Made by a program: the position numbers and the translations under genes. The notes under the pieces were generated by a model. It saw only the letters and a list, made by a program, of their open reading frames with translations, did no database searches and was not told the DNA's origin. Below, piece by piece: positions 8,399 to 17,563 of a stretch of DNA of 62,508 bases. The stretch's first letter is position 1. Each line of letters opens with the position of its first letter. Origin of the DNA: Chloroflexota bacterium (GTDB lineage: Bacteria > Chloroflexota > Anaerolineae > UBA2200); assembly GCA_014360905.1 (NCBI GenBank), contig JACIWW010000018.1:1-62508 (forward strand), in the 5' to 3' direction.

Positions 8399-9892
8399 AT
8401 GACCGAGCCATTGACACTGTATTGGGGGGATATCCATAATCACAATGAAATTGGCTATGGTCGAGGGTCGCTGGAGCGTTCTTATCGTTTGGCCCAGAAT
8501 ACCCTGGATTTCTATGCCTTTACACCGCATGGCTGGTGGCCTGATATGCCAGAACAGGATGAGGCACTTTGTAAAGCGCATCGAGAAGCTTTTGAGCGTG
8601 TGCAAGAACATTGGCCAGAAGTGATAGCACAGGCTAATGCTGCCAATCGGGATGGAACCTTTGTAAGCTACATCGGCTATGAATGGCATTCGCTAAACTG
8701 GGGAGACTATCACATTATTTTCCCTGACTCTTTTGGGCAGCTCTTTCATGCTCCTGATTTAGCTAGCCTGCTGAAATTTGCGCGGGAAAACGGAGCACTG
8801 GCAATTCCACATCATTCAGCATACAAGCAGGGGTGGCGTGGTACCAAGTGGGCCGAACACGATGAGCAGATATCCCCAGTGTGTGAAATCTATTCGGAAC
8901 ATGGCAACTCTTTTGAAACACCATCGTATTGGGGCATGTATGCTCATTCGATGGGAGGGAGCAACCGGTCACAGACGGTGATCGAGCAGCTGAAAATCGG
9001 TCGCATAATTGGATTTACAGCCGGAACAGATAATCATTTTGGCTATCCAGGGAGCTACGCTGAGGGGTTAACTGGAGTCTGGGCATCCCAACTGACCAGG
9101 CAGGCCATTTTTGATGCATTGCGCCGTCGACATAGTTATGCTATCACTGGAGATCGGATCAAGATATGGTTTGCTCTAGGCACCGGCATAATGGGTGATG
9201 TGTTACCTGCTAGCGTCTCCAGGGAGATAAGGCTCGAAATCGAGGCACTGGATGAGATTGATTACGTGGAGCTGAACAAAAATGGCTACGCACTTGCACG
9301 CTGGTGGGGTGATCGTTCGAATATTACAGGTAGCACACAGCACTTGTTGCGCCTTGAATGGGGCTGGGATGCTCTGTCCTCTGTACATCTCACTACTTGG
9401 GAAATCCAAGGCGAACTTCAGGGCGGTCGGCTAATGCGCATGATACCTTGTCTCGCTGGCGGTGGAGCTTCGACTGATCGTGTCAATTTGATGCATGTGC
9501 TGGACGCGACTCACTTCATCGTCGAGTCTTATACGTCTAGAATGAACCCATTGCCGACCAACTCGGTAGTTCTTGAGGTGGAAGCTAGTCAGGAATGCCA
9601 ACTGGCACTCGTCATTTTTGGACAGCATCCGAAAGGAGGAGCGTTTCGAGTATCCTGTGATGTGGTACTGAATCAATTACGGGACAACAATGTGTCATTG
9701 TCGGTGTTTGACAGTTTTTTGGCTCCTAAGGTGCGCATTGGGCCTGTCATTGAGAAGGATAAGGTCTCCCTAGTATCAGAGTTTGTTGATCCTAATCCAG
9801 GAGATAAAGATTTCTATTTTATCAAAGTAGTGCAGAAGAACGGCCATTTGGCTTGGTCTTCTCCTATCTGGTGTAATGAAAATCGCAACTAA
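8399..9892 (+). CDS. DUF3604/PHP-like metal-dependent hydrolase
   Basis: A 497-residue cytosolic protein without a signal peptide. The N-terminus reads LYWGDIHNHNEIGYGRG, with His13 and His15 as the HxH metal motif of PHP-type hydrolases. Further likely ligands are IPHHSAY, IYSEHGNSFE and GTDNHFGYPG, in the usual PHP order. The last ~150 residues look like a beta-sandwich. DUF3604 proteins are known from glycan and sulfatase loci but the reaction is not defined for this branch; a phosphoesterase or lactonase-like hydrolysis is possible. It is tightly spaced behind the ATPase gene. Confidence 0.75.
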   Translation: MTEPLTLYWGDIHNHNEIGYGRGSLERSYRLAQNTLDFYAFTPHGWWPDMPEQDEALCKAHREAFERVQEHWPEVIAQANAANRDGTFVSYIGYEWHSLNWGDYHIIFPDSFGQLFHAPDLASLLKFARENGALAIPHHSAYKQGWRGTKWAEHDEQISPVCEIYSEHGNSFETPSYWGMYAHSMGGSNRSQTVIEQLKIGRIIGFTAGTDNHFGYPGSYAEGLTGVWASQLTRQAIFDALRRRHSYAITGDRIKIWFALGTGIMGDVLPASVSREIRLEIEALDEIDYVELNKNGYALARWWGDRSNITGSTQHLLRLEWGWDALSSVHLTTWEIQGELQGGRLMRMIPCLAGGGASTDRVNLMHVLDATHFIVESYTSRMNPLPTNSVVLEVEASQECQLALVIFGQHPKGGAFRVSCDVVLNQLRDNNVSLSVFDSFLAPKVRIGPVIEKDKVSLVSEFVDPNPGDKDFYFIKVVQKNGHLAWSSPIWCNENRN

Positions 9893-9908
9893 AGGAAGGT
9901 TTGGAAAG

Positions 9909-11126
9909 ATGAATCTGCAAGAACTACACGCGTTTCTCCTCCATCACTTAACAGAAGAGGTAATGCCTTTCTGGATTCGCTATAGCCTGGACTGGAAAAA
10001 CGGAGGGATGTGGACCTGTCTAGCTGATGACGGTTCTATTCTGAGCCGCGACAAATACATCTGGTCGAACGCCCGGGCGCTTTGGACTTTTTCTGCTTTG
10101 GTCAATCGGATCACAAACAAGTACTCCATTAGGGAGGAGATTAAAGATGTATGGCGACGTGCCGCCATGAATCAATATCACTTCTTGAAACGTTATGGCC
10201 GTGATGCCAATGGATATTGGGTCTTTGTCGTGGACGAAGTGGGCAATGTTCTGGTTGGAGAAAACAGCATCGCTACAGATGCCTTTGCTATTTACGGTTT
10301 CATTGAATATTTTCGTATGACTGGAGATGAGGAAGCTTTGGCAATTGCTCGCGAAACGGCTGTTTCCTGCCGCGAACGACTCGCGCATCCCGGAAGCTAC
10401 AAGACAGCACCCTATACGACTCCATCGGGAATGAAGGCCCATCGAGAAGCCATGCAGTTTTCATTGATGTTCTCGGAGCTTGGACATGAATTGCGAGATG
10501 ACTCCTTTCTTGAAGAGGGCTTGAGGTACGGGCGAGAAGTGCTGGATCATTTTTATCGCGCTGACCGTGGGGTATTGTTAGAATATCTTGGTATGGATAA
10601 TAGTGTGTGGGATACACCAGCCGGGCGAGTAATGGTGCCAGGGCATGCCATTGAGAGCCTCTGGTTTCAGATTCACAACTTTACACGCGTTGGTGATACT
10701 GCTAGGGCACATTATGCTGCGGAAGCAATGCGCCCCTGCCTTGAAAAAGGGTGGGACCCTCTCTATGGGGGATTGTTTCTAGGTATAGATGTAGAGGGTA
10801 AGGAGCTTCCTTATTGGAAGCACGCCGATAAGAAGCTATGGTGGCCTTTCACGGAGGCGCTCTGTGGCACACTGCTCGCCTACGAGCAGGTGCGCGACGA
10901 ATGGTGCCTTGAATGGTATTGGAAAATTCATAATTGGGCTTTTGCTCATTTCCCGGATAAAGAGCATGGTGAATGGACGCAAAAACTGGATCGTCAGGGC
11001 AACAAGATCGATGAAGTGATCGCTTTGCCGGTCAAGGATCCGTTTCACTTGCCACGGGGTTTAATTGTTGCTATTGAGACCTTGGAAAGGCTGACAAGAA
11101 ACGATAGAAGGGCAAACTCAATATGA
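9909..11126 (+). CDS. AGE-family (N-acylglucosamine 2-epimerase-like) enzyme, copy 1
   Basis: A 405-residue (alpha/alpha)6-barrel protein of the N-acylglucosamine 2-epimerase superfamily. Visible family blocks: DWKNGGMWTCLADDG, the DKYIWSNARALWTFS helix, STDGFAIYGF-like IATDAFAIYGF, VPGHAIESLWF with a catalytic His, WWPFTEAL, and near the end GEWTQKLDRQGN. The start at 9909 follows AAAGGAAGG; the frame is open from 9876 into the previous gene. Members epimerise or isomerise GlcNAc/ManNAc, glucose/mannose or cellobiose, so the substrate is open. A paralogue is at 16359. Confidence 0.88.
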   Translation: MNLQELHAFLLHHLTEEVMPFWIRYSLDWKNGGMWTCLADDGSILSRDKYIWSNARALWTFSALVNRITNKYSIREEIKDVWRRAAMNQYHFLKRYGRDANGYWVFVVDEVGNVLVGENSIATDAFAIYGFIEYFRMTGDEEALAIARETAVSCRERLAHPGSYKTAPYTTPSGMKAHREAMQFSLMFSELGHELRDDSFLEEGLRYGREVLDHFYRADRGVLLEYLGMDNSVWDTPAGRVMVPGHAIESLWFQIHNFTRVGDTARAHYAAEAMRPCLEKGWDPLYGGLFLGIDVEGKELPYWKHADKKLWWPFTEALCGTLLAYEQVRDEWCLEWYWKIHNWAFAHFPDKEHGEWTQKLDRQGNKIDEVIALPVKDPFHLPRGLIVAIETLERLTRNDRRANSI

Positions 11127-12514
11127 TAGAAAGGCCCAATATTATTGAACTCATCTGGCATGATCTTGGAGACTGGCTATCCTGCTACAACCGACCTGAT
11201 TTGTCCTCTCCTTGCTTGCAGGCGCTAGCGGACGAGGGGGCAGTATTTGAGAACCATTTTTGCCCTGCCCCTCAGTGCTCTCCCAGCCGCGCCTCTATTA
11301 AGACTGGCCGTTATCCCCAATCTCATGGAATTCTTGGCCTGACTCACCGGGGTTGGCGTTATAAAGAAGGCGAGGAAGATTTGCCGCTTATCCTACGCCG
11401 GGTTGGCTATCAGACGTTTCTCATTGGTTTCCAGCATGAGCGGGATAATGTGGCGGAACTGACGTATAACGAGAGTTGGACCGAGCTCGCCAACGCAGTT
11501 GGGCTCAGTTTAGAGACGGACGCTGAATCAGTGGCTAATCGAGCGATGGAGTTCCTCAAATGCCGCGCAGCAGCTTGTCAACCCTTTTTTCTATCGATTG
11601 GCTTCTTCGATGTGCATCGTCCATTTGGTACGAAGTATGATGCTGAGGTTGCTAAACAACTCAATGTCCCTGCTTTCTTGCCAGATGAGCCTGTCGTGCG
11701 TAAGGACTTGGCTTCATTCTATGAATGCATTCACAAGGCAGACGCGTCCACAGGACGGGTATTGCAGACGCTCCGAGAAGTCGGTCTGGAGGATAACACG
11801 CTCGTTTACTTCACTACTGATCATGGGCCTGAATTCCCTCGCGCTAAAATGACACTGTACGATCCAGGACTGAAAGTGGCGCTCGTTTTTAAGTATCCTG
11901 GCGTTATACAGCCTGGCACTCGAGTACGAGCCCTGACCAGCCATGTAGACATATTGCCTACTCTATTGGAAGTAGCCAATGTGCCTATTCCCCCCAATGT
12001 CCAGGGTCATTCAATGCTCAAACTCTTGAGGGGTGAGCCATACGAGGCCCGAGGTGCAATTTTTGCAGAGATGACTTGGCATGGGGGTGAATATGATCCA
12101 ATGCGCTGTATACGAACAAGTCAGTTCAAATATATACGTAACTTCTTGCCTGGCTGGCCGGTGCAGATCGGAGGTCCCTGCGTTCAGCGATATGGCGAAG
12201 CATTCATCAACAAGCACTTTGCTCATGCGCGCCCAGAAGAGGAACTATATGATCTGCAAGCAGATCCCTGGGAGCAGAATAACCTGGCAGAAGATGCCGC
12301 ATATCAACCGCTGAAGGAGGAGCTGGCCAACCGTCTCTCCTCATGGGAGAGAGAGGTTGATGACCCAATTTTGCGAGGGCCAGTCCTACCCGCGGATGCG
12401 ACAAAAGTTGGCTCTGGCTGTGTGTGGGCCAAGTTCCCACCTCACAACCCCCTGAAGGAGGAGTTCCGTTTTGGTATTGTACGCACAAGAGATTTTGGTG
12501 AAGAGCCACTGTAA
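11123..12514 (+). CDS. sulfatase (S1 family, cysteine-type, cytoplasmic)
   Basis: A 463-residue type-I sulfatase that would remove ester or N-linked sulfate from a carbohydrate. The formylglycine motif is C52-S-P-S-R56 (CSPSRASIKTGRYP). Other ligand motifs are IWHDLGDW near residue 13, VYFTTDHGPEFP and LYDPGLKVALVFKYPG. There is no signal peptide, so it acts in the cytoplasm on imported material. Cys rather than Ser at the modified position fits maturation by the anSME encoded next. It overlaps the epimerase gene by 4 bases (ATGA). The closest recognisable style is N-sulfoglucosamine sulfohydrolase-like, but the substrate cannot be fixed. Confidence 0.92.
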   Translation: MIERPNIIELIWHDLGDWLSCYNRPDLSSPCLQALADEGAVFENHFCPAPQCSPSRASIKTGRYPQSHGILGLTHRGWRYKEGEEDLPLILRRVGYQTFLIGFQHERDNVAELTYNESWTELANAVGLSLETDAESVANRAMEFLKCRAAACQPFFLSIGFFDVHRPFGTKYDAEVAKQLNVPAFLPDEPVVRKDLASFYECIHKADASTGRVLQTLREVGLEDNTLVYFTTDHGPEFPRAKMTLYDPGLKVALVFKYPGVIQPGTRVRALTSHVDILPTLLEVANVPIPPNVQGHSMLKLLRGEPYEARGAIFAEMTWHGGEYDPMRCIRTSQFKYIRNFLPGWPVQIGGPCVQRYGEAFINKHFAHARPEEELYDLQADPWEQNNLAEDAAYQPLKEELANRLSSWEREVDDPILRGPVLPADATKVGSGCVWAKFPPHNPLKEEFRFGIVRTRDFGEEPL

Positions 12515-12573
12515 CTGGCCAATTGCTTAGAAACTATAGTGTTTTGTGGCGGGAGAGACTGTATAACATATAT

Positions 12574-13845
12574 ATGAATATTGTATATAAACTGATAGAC
12601 GCACAGCGAGGTTATAGTGTGAATCAGCGAAAGGGGTCAGTAGCTACCGTTGCGCCGTCGGTGCTACCCCCAGCTTTCCATGTCATGGTGAAGCCCCGTG
12701 GTGCGCTCTGCAATCTACATTGTAGTTATTGTTATTATCTATCTAAAGAGATGCTTTACCCTGAGAGTCGTTTTCGGATGACCACCGAAATGTTAGAGCT
12801 CTTTACCCGCCAGTATATCCAGGCGCAAAGCGTTCCCGAGGTGACCTTTGCCTGGCAGGGAGGCGAGCCGACTCTAATGGGGCTAGATTTCTTTCGCCTG
12901 GCTGTGACTTTGCAGAAAAAATACCGCAAGCCAGGGATGCGCGTTTGTAACACGCTGCAAACTAACGGTACCACCCTGACCCGTGAGTGGTGTCGCTTTT
13001 TTCGAGAACATAACTTTCTGATTGGCGTGAGCCTGGACGGCCCTCGCGAACTTCATGATGCTTATCGGCGTGACAAGAGGGATGCTCCGACTTTCGATCG
13101 CGTAATGAATGGGTTGGCGCTGCTAAAACAGTACGGCGTGGAGTTCAATATCTTGGCCGCTGTCCATGCGGCTAACGCTGCGCATCCGTTGGAGGTATAC
13201 CGCTTTCTGCGGGATGAAGTGGGCGCTAAGTTCATTCAGTTCATTCCCATCGTCGCACGAATGAATGCCCTAGATGGCCAGGAAAACGTTCGGGTTACTG
13301 GGTACTCGGTAGGAGGGCGGCAATATGGAGACTTTCTTATCGCTATCTTTGACGAATGGATACGTCAAGATATCGGTCGTGTCTCCGTGCAGATTTTTGA
13401 TGTGGCACTGGCTGCTTGGCTAGGTGAACAGCCTGGCCTGTGCGTTTTTGGGAAAACGTGCGGTATGGCTATGGCCTTGGAGCATAATGGTGATCTCTAT
13501 GCATGCGATCATTTTGTAGAACCCACGCACCTTCTGGGCAACATTCAGCGGGTTCCCCTGCTTGAAATGGTGGGCTCGGAGCGACAATGGCAATTCGGAC
13601 AGGCCAAGCGTACTACGCTGCCACGCTATTGTCGTGGGTGTAAAGTGCGTTTTGTTTGTAATGGTGGCTGCCCTAAGGATCGCTTTATCCGCACGCCTGA
13701 CGGTGAGCCAGGGTTGAATTACTTGTGCGAGGGATTCAAAGCATTCTTCGCGTACATTGACACACCTATGCGGATTCTGACTGCGAAACTCCGGAATAAC
13801 CTGGTCAGGGTCCGCCTCAATCAAATGTCCCAACGGATGTCTTAA
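12574..13845 (+). CDS. anaerobic sulfatase-maturating radical SAM enzyme (anSME)
   Basis: Radical SAM/SPASM protein that oxidises the active-site Cys of the neighbouring sulfatase to formylglycine. The radical SAM motif CNLHCSYC follows the family signature PPAFHVMVKPRGA. Typical anSME blocks are FAWQGGEPTLMGLDFF, TLQTNGTTL and VSLDGP. The C-terminal auxiliary-cluster cysteines are CVFGKTCGMAMALEHNGDLYACDHF and CRGCKVRFVCNGGCPKDRF. The start is uncertain: ATG 12574 has no good site, GTG 12619 follows GCGAGG, and TTG 12523 also opens the frame. It lies directly after the only sulfatase in the window. Confidence 0.9.
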   Translation: MNIVYKLIDAQRGYSVNQRKGSVATVAPSVLPPAFHVMVKPRGALCNLHCSYCYYLSKEMLYPESRFRMTTEMLELFTRQYIQAQSVPEVTFAWQGGEPTLMGLDFFRLAVTLQKKYRKPGMRVCNTLQTNGTTLTREWCRFFREHNFLIGVSLDGPRELHDAYRRDKRDAPTFDRVMNGLALLKQYGVEFNILAAVHAANAAHPLEVYRFLRDEVGAKFIQFIPIVARMNALDGQENVRVTGYSVGGRQYGDFLIAIFDEWIRQDIGRVSVQIFDVALAAWLGEQPGLCVFGKTCGMAMALEHNGDLYACDHFVEPTHLLGNIQRVPLLEMVGSERQWQFGQAKRTTLPRYCRGCKVRFVCNGGCPKDRFIRTPDGEPGLNYLCEGFKAFFAYIDTPMRILTAKLRNNLVRVRLNQMSQRMS

Positions 13846-13870
13846 CAACGGATTTGAGAGGAGGATCAAA

Positions 13871-15070
13871 ATGATGGGCCAAGGGATAGAGCAGCCAAAG
13901 GGACGGTTTGCACTGTGTAATGGACAGGTGATTCTGCCCCAGGAAATCGTGACTGACAAGGCAGTTGTCGTGGAAGGAAAGAAGATCGCAGGCCTTGCCG
14001 ATATCGACTCTCTGGGCGTTGATATAGAAAGGATCGATGTGGGAGGGCGCTATATTGCACCAGGTCTCATCGATATTCACACGCACGGTGCATTGGGCCA
14101 TACTTTCAATGAACCGGATGCAGTGGCGTTTTCTGCTATTACCGAGGAGAACGCGAGACACGGTATTACCTCGTTGCTCGCAACTCTATCGACGGCACCA
14201 ATCCCAAACCTGGTGCAATGTTTGGAGTTCAGTCGGCATTGGATGCATGCACGGCATGAAGGCGCTCAAATGCTTGGCGTCCATCTAGAAGGGCCCTATT
14301 TCAGCTTGGCACAGAAAGGTGCCCAAGACCCGCAAAACATCCGCACTCCGGATGATGACACGCCTGATATTCTCCTGAGGCACTCTGATGTAATTAGAAT
14401 CATGACCTATGCGCCAGAGTTGCCGGGAGCGCTAGAACTCACAGCGAAGATAGCAGCGCTAGGCATTGTTCCAGCAGCGGGGCATAGTTCTGCCAAGGAA
14501 GAACATGTGCTAGCAGCGATGCAGGTTGGACTGCGCCACATCATCCATATCTGGAGTGGGCAATCAAGCACTGTGCGCGAAGGCCCCTGGCGCAAGCCCG
14601 GCCTCTTGGAAGCAGCGTTGGTCTTTGATGGGTTGACTGTGGAAATGATCTCGGATTGCAAGCACTTGCCTCCCACCTTGATGAAACTCGCATACAAATG
14701 CATTGGGGCTGATCGCTTATGTGTGATTTCAGATGCTACTAGCGGTGCAGGGATGCCAGAAGGTACTCGTTTTCGTATGGGAGATATGGAGTATGAAGTC
14801 CATGACGGGGTGGGCATGATGCTAGATCGCACGGCGTTTGCAGGCAGTACTACGCTCATCAACCAGATGGTGCCCATCTTAGTACGAGCTGTCGGTATCC
14901 CGCTGGTGGAAGCAATCCGGATGGCAACGCTGACACCAGCGCGAGTGATTGGTTTTGATAACCGTAAAGGGAGCATTGCAGTGGGCAAAGATGCCGATCT
15001 CGCTATCTTCGATGAGGATTTCACGGCTTGGCGTACTATGATCGGTGGGCAGTGGGTATACGCAGCATAG
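13871..15070 (+). CDS. nagA: N-acetylglucosamine-6-phosphate deacetylase (NagA-like)
   Basis: A 399-residue amidohydrolase that converts GlcNAc-6-phosphate to glucosamine-6-phosphate and acetate. Metal and catalytic residues: HTHG (His70, His72), HLEGPYF (Glu140), GHSSA (His205), His226 in HIIHIWSGQ, and Asp288 in VISDATSGAG. The HTHG pair and loop sequences differ somewhat from the enterobacterial form, so a related N-acyl sugar is possible. GAGAGGAGGATC precedes the ATG. The acid end product feeds NagB two genes downstream. No GlcNAc kinase was seen in the window. Confidence 0.88.
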   Translation: MMGQGIEQPKGRFALCNGQVILPQEIVTDKAVVVEGKKIAGLADIDSLGVDIERIDVGGRYIAPGLIDIHTHGALGHTFNEPDAVAFSAITEENARHGITSLLATLSTAPIPNLVQCLEFSRHWMHARHEGAQMLGVHLEGPYFSLAQKGAQDPQNIRTPDDDTPDILLRHSDVIRIMTYAPELPGALELTAKIAALGIVPAAGHSSAKEEHVLAAMQVGLRHIIHIWSGQSSTVREGPWRKPGLLEAALVFDGLTVEMISDCKHLPPTLMKLAYKCIGADRLCVISDATSGAGMPEGTRFRMGDMEYEVHDGVGMMLDRTAFAGSTTLINQMVPILVRAVGIPLVEAIRMATLTPARVIGFDNRKGSIAVGKDADLAIFDEDFTAWRTMIGGQWVYAA

Positions 15071-15177
15071 ACCCTGCTCATTTAGTTTTTGGGACAGCTT
15101 GGTCAAGGTCTGGCCTTGAAACGCTTGGTTCGCTGATTAGTCTAGTCTAATTTATTAAAAGGAGAAAGGAGTTGACA

Positions 15178-15525
15178 ATGGAACTGTATCTAAAAAAATT
15201 TGAGGAATGTCCGACTTATGATCAAGATGATGGTCCGAACGTCGAGTTCCGCAGGCTTTTAGGACCTGGGGTAGTGCCTGGCCTGGCTATTGGGTTGGTC
15301 ACGCTGCAAGGACCAACTTATACCAAGCCGCGCCGCCATGCTGACTTTCATCAGGTCTATCTGATCATCTCGGGTAGCGGAACAGTAAAGATTGGAGAGC
15401 ATACAACACACGTACAAGGCCCAACGATCGCAGTGATACCACGCGACACGGCCCACTCGGTTGAACTGACTGAAGGTGAGACAATGCAATACATTTACAT
15501 CAGTGAGTTCATTACGGAGGATTGA
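15178..15525 (+). CDS. small cupin-domain protein, second of the locus
   Basis: A 115-residue cupin barrel. Motif 1 is reduced: PRRHADFHQVYLIISGSG keeps HADFHQ in place of the standard HxH...E, and motif 2 reads GPTIAVIPRDTAHSVEL with the final His. The ATG at 15178 is 6 bases after AAGGAG; a TTG at 15172 is in frame. It lies between nagA and nagB with 107 bases upstream and 18 downstream. Function unknown; sensing or isomerising an amino sugar would suit the place. Confidence 0.78.
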   Translation: MELYLKKFEECPTYDQDDGPNVEFRRLLGPGVVPGLAIGLVTLQGPTYTKPRRHADFHQVYLIISGSGTVKIGEHTTHVQGPTIAVIPRDTAHSVELTEGETMQYIYISEFITED

Positions 15526-15543
15526 CTCTAGAGGAGGATCTGT

Positions 15544-16329
15544 ATGTCCCCTAAACCACTTTATCAAACGAAACTACAGAACTTGCCTATTAGCATCTTC
15601 CGCACCAATGAGGAATTGGGTATGGCAGCAGCAGAAGAGGCAGCAGGGATTATTCAGCAGGCCATCGATGAGAGACAGCGCGCCAATATCATTCTGGCCA
15701 CAGGCAATTCTCAGCTTACCTTTCTGGCTGCATTAAGAAAGGAAGAGATTGATTGGTCAAAAGTTAACGTCTTCCATATGGATGAATATGTGGGCATTGA
15801 TCCCAACCATCCGGCGAGTTTTCCTGGCTTCCTGAAACGGCATTTCCTTGATTACATCAATGTCAGAGCTTTTTATCCTATCCGAGGACAAGTGGGCTAT
15901 TTGGAGGCAGTATGTAAAGAGTACGCAGAACTGTTGCGCGCATATCCAGCGGATTTGTGTGCCCTGGGGATTGGCGAGAATGGTCATCTGGCCTTCAATG
16001 ACCCTCCCTTTGCTGAGTTCAATGACCCAGTATGGGTAAAAGTAGTAAAGCTGGATGAGGTGTCCCGGCAACAACAGGTTAAGGAAGGGCATTTTGCTGC
16101 CATCCAGGAAGTTCCAACCCATGCTATCACGCTAACCATCCCCGCACTATTGGCTGCCAAACGGGTGCTAGCAATTGTGCCGGAAGCACGCAAGGCCGAA
16201 GCCGTTTACAGAGCCTTGAGAGGCCCGCTGAGTGAGGCTTGTCCCGCTTCTATCCTGCGTCAAACAGCCCACGCACATTTGTTCTTGGATGTGGATTCGG
16301 CGGCGAAAGTATACCCAAATGCTGTTTAA
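15544..16329 (+). CDS. nagB: glucosamine-6-phosphate deaminase/isomerase (NagB-like)
   Basis: A 261-residue NagB/6-phosphogluconolactonase-fold protein that would convert glucosamine-6-phosphate to fructose-6-phosphate and ammonia. ATGNSQLTF is the phosphate-binding loop, FHMDEYVG carries Asp80, and GIGENGHLAFNDPP is the ring-opening triad. Compared with the usual GIGxDGHIAFNEP, Asp is replaced by Asn146 and Glu by Asp153. Catalytic His148 is kept, so this is a distinct subfamily and activity on glucosamine-6-phosphate is likely but not certain. GAGGAGGATCTGT precedes the start. Confidence 0.85.
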   Translation: MSPKPLYQTKLQNLPISIFRTNEELGMAAAEEAAGIIQQAIDERQRANIILATGNSQLTFLAALRKEEIDWSKVNVFHMDEYVGIDPNHPASFPGFLKRHFLDYINVRAFYPIRGQVGYLEAVCKEYAELLRAYPADLCALGIGENGHLAFNDPPFAEFNDPVWVKVVKLDEVSRQQQVKEGHFAAIQEVPTHAITLTIPALLAAKRVLAIVPEARKAEAVYRALRGPLSEACPASILRQTAHAHLFLDVDSAAKVYPNAV

Positions 16330-16358
16330 CGCAGCTTTTGCCCTGGAGGGTTGATTAC

Positions 16359-17543
16359 ATGATGATTCATGCCAGGTTCTGCGACTTGCTCGCGATGTAT
16401 CGCTCAGAACTTCTTGAACGCGTTGTGCCATTCTGGCTCAAATACGCTGTAGACTGGGAATATGGAGGCATATCTACCTGCATCTCCGATGAAGGTCAGG
16501 TCTTGTCCACGGACAAATATATGTGGTCGCAACTTCGAGCGATCTGGACCTTCTCCGCCTTGTATAACATGATTGAGCCTAGACCGGAGTGGCTTGACGT
16601 AGCAAAACACATCTTCGCTTTTGTCAAAAAGCATGGCCGTGATCAAAAAGGGCAGTGGCTTTTTGCGGTCAGTAAGAACGGCGAGCCTTTGCAGGGAGCT
16701 ATCAGTATTTACACTGATGGATTTGCCATCTATGGGCTCACTGAGTTGGCTAAGGCTACTGGGAACCAGGAGGCGATCACGCTGGCGTTGGAAACATACG
16801 AAAGTGTGCAACGCAGATTGTCTTGTCCAGGAGCGTATGGCACAGCTCCCTATCCGCTACCCGAGCATGGCAAGGCGCATGGTGTGTCCATGCTATTTGC
16901 TCTTGCTTTTAATGAATTAGGACATTATTTGAACGACCGCGAGGTTATTGATGCCAGCCTCTTTCATGCAAACGAAATTATGGAAGTGTACTGGCAACCT
17001 GAGCGAAAGATGCTCTACGAGTTTGTCTCTCTGGACAATACATTGATAGATTCACCACAGGGCCGCAGTGTTGTACCTGGGCATGCGATTGAAAGCATGT
17101 GGTTTGTAATGCACATCTACCAGCGTGAAGGCAACGACGAACGAGTTCGGCAGGCTATTGAGATACTTCGCTGCCATATCGAATTGGGTTGGGATTCAGA
17201 GTATGGAGGCATTCTGCTAGCGCGAGATGCAGAGGGACAGACTCCATGGTGGAAATTTGCTGATGCAAAGCTCTGGTGGCCGCACACCGAAGCTCTTTAT
17301 GCCCTTTTGCTCGCTTACGAAATAGCGAGAGCGCCCTGGTGCCTGGAATGGTTCGAGCGAGTGCACAACTATGCTTTTACCCATTATCCTGTTGCCAAGT
17401 ATGGGGAGTGGACCCAAAGGCTGGATCGAAAAGGGAACAAGTTCACCGAGACCGTGGCTTTGCCGGTGAAAGACCCCTTCCATCTGCCGAGAGCGCTAAT
17501 CTACTGTAGTAAAGTGCTGCAAAGACTGGTAGATGAACAATAA
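16359..17543 (+). CDS. AGE-family (N-acylglucosamine 2-epimerase-like) enzyme, copy 2
   Basis: A 394-residue paralogue of the product at 9909. Matching blocks include DWEYGGISTCISDEG, TDKYMWSQLRAIWTFSALY, VPGHAIESMWF, WWPHTEAL and GEWTQRLDRKGNKF followed by ALPVKDPFHLPRAL. The active-site His residues are kept in both copies. ATG 16359 was chosen because GGAGGG (16345-16350) is 8 bases upstream; the frame runs open from 16239 inside nagB. Being next to nagB suggests an amino-sugar substrate, while copy 1 lies beside the sulfatase. Confidence 0.88.
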   Translation: MMIHARFCDLLAMYRSELLERVVPFWLKYAVDWEYGGISTCISDEGQVLSTDKYMWSQLRAIWTFSALYNMIEPRPEWLDVAKHIFAFVKKHGRDQKGQWLFAVSKNGEPLQGAISIYTDGFAIYGLTELAKATGNQEAITLALETYESVQRRLSCPGAYGTAPYPLPEHGKAHGVSMLFALAFNELGHYLNDREVIDASLFHANEIMEVYWQPERKMLYEFVSLDNTLIDSPQGRSVVPGHAIESMWFVMHIYQREGNDERVRQAIEILRCHIELGWDSEYGGILLARDAEGQTPWWKFADAKLWWPHTEALYALLLAYEIARAPWCLEWFERVHNYAFTHYPVAKYGEWTQRLDRKGNKFTETVALPVKDPFHLPRALIYCSKVLQRLVDEQ

Positions 17544-17563
17544 GATGCGCTTAAGGAGGGCGC

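Noticed and set aside
15763-15770. GTTAACG inside nagB as a second LacI site
   Set aside because: Half-site only, without the inverted partner.
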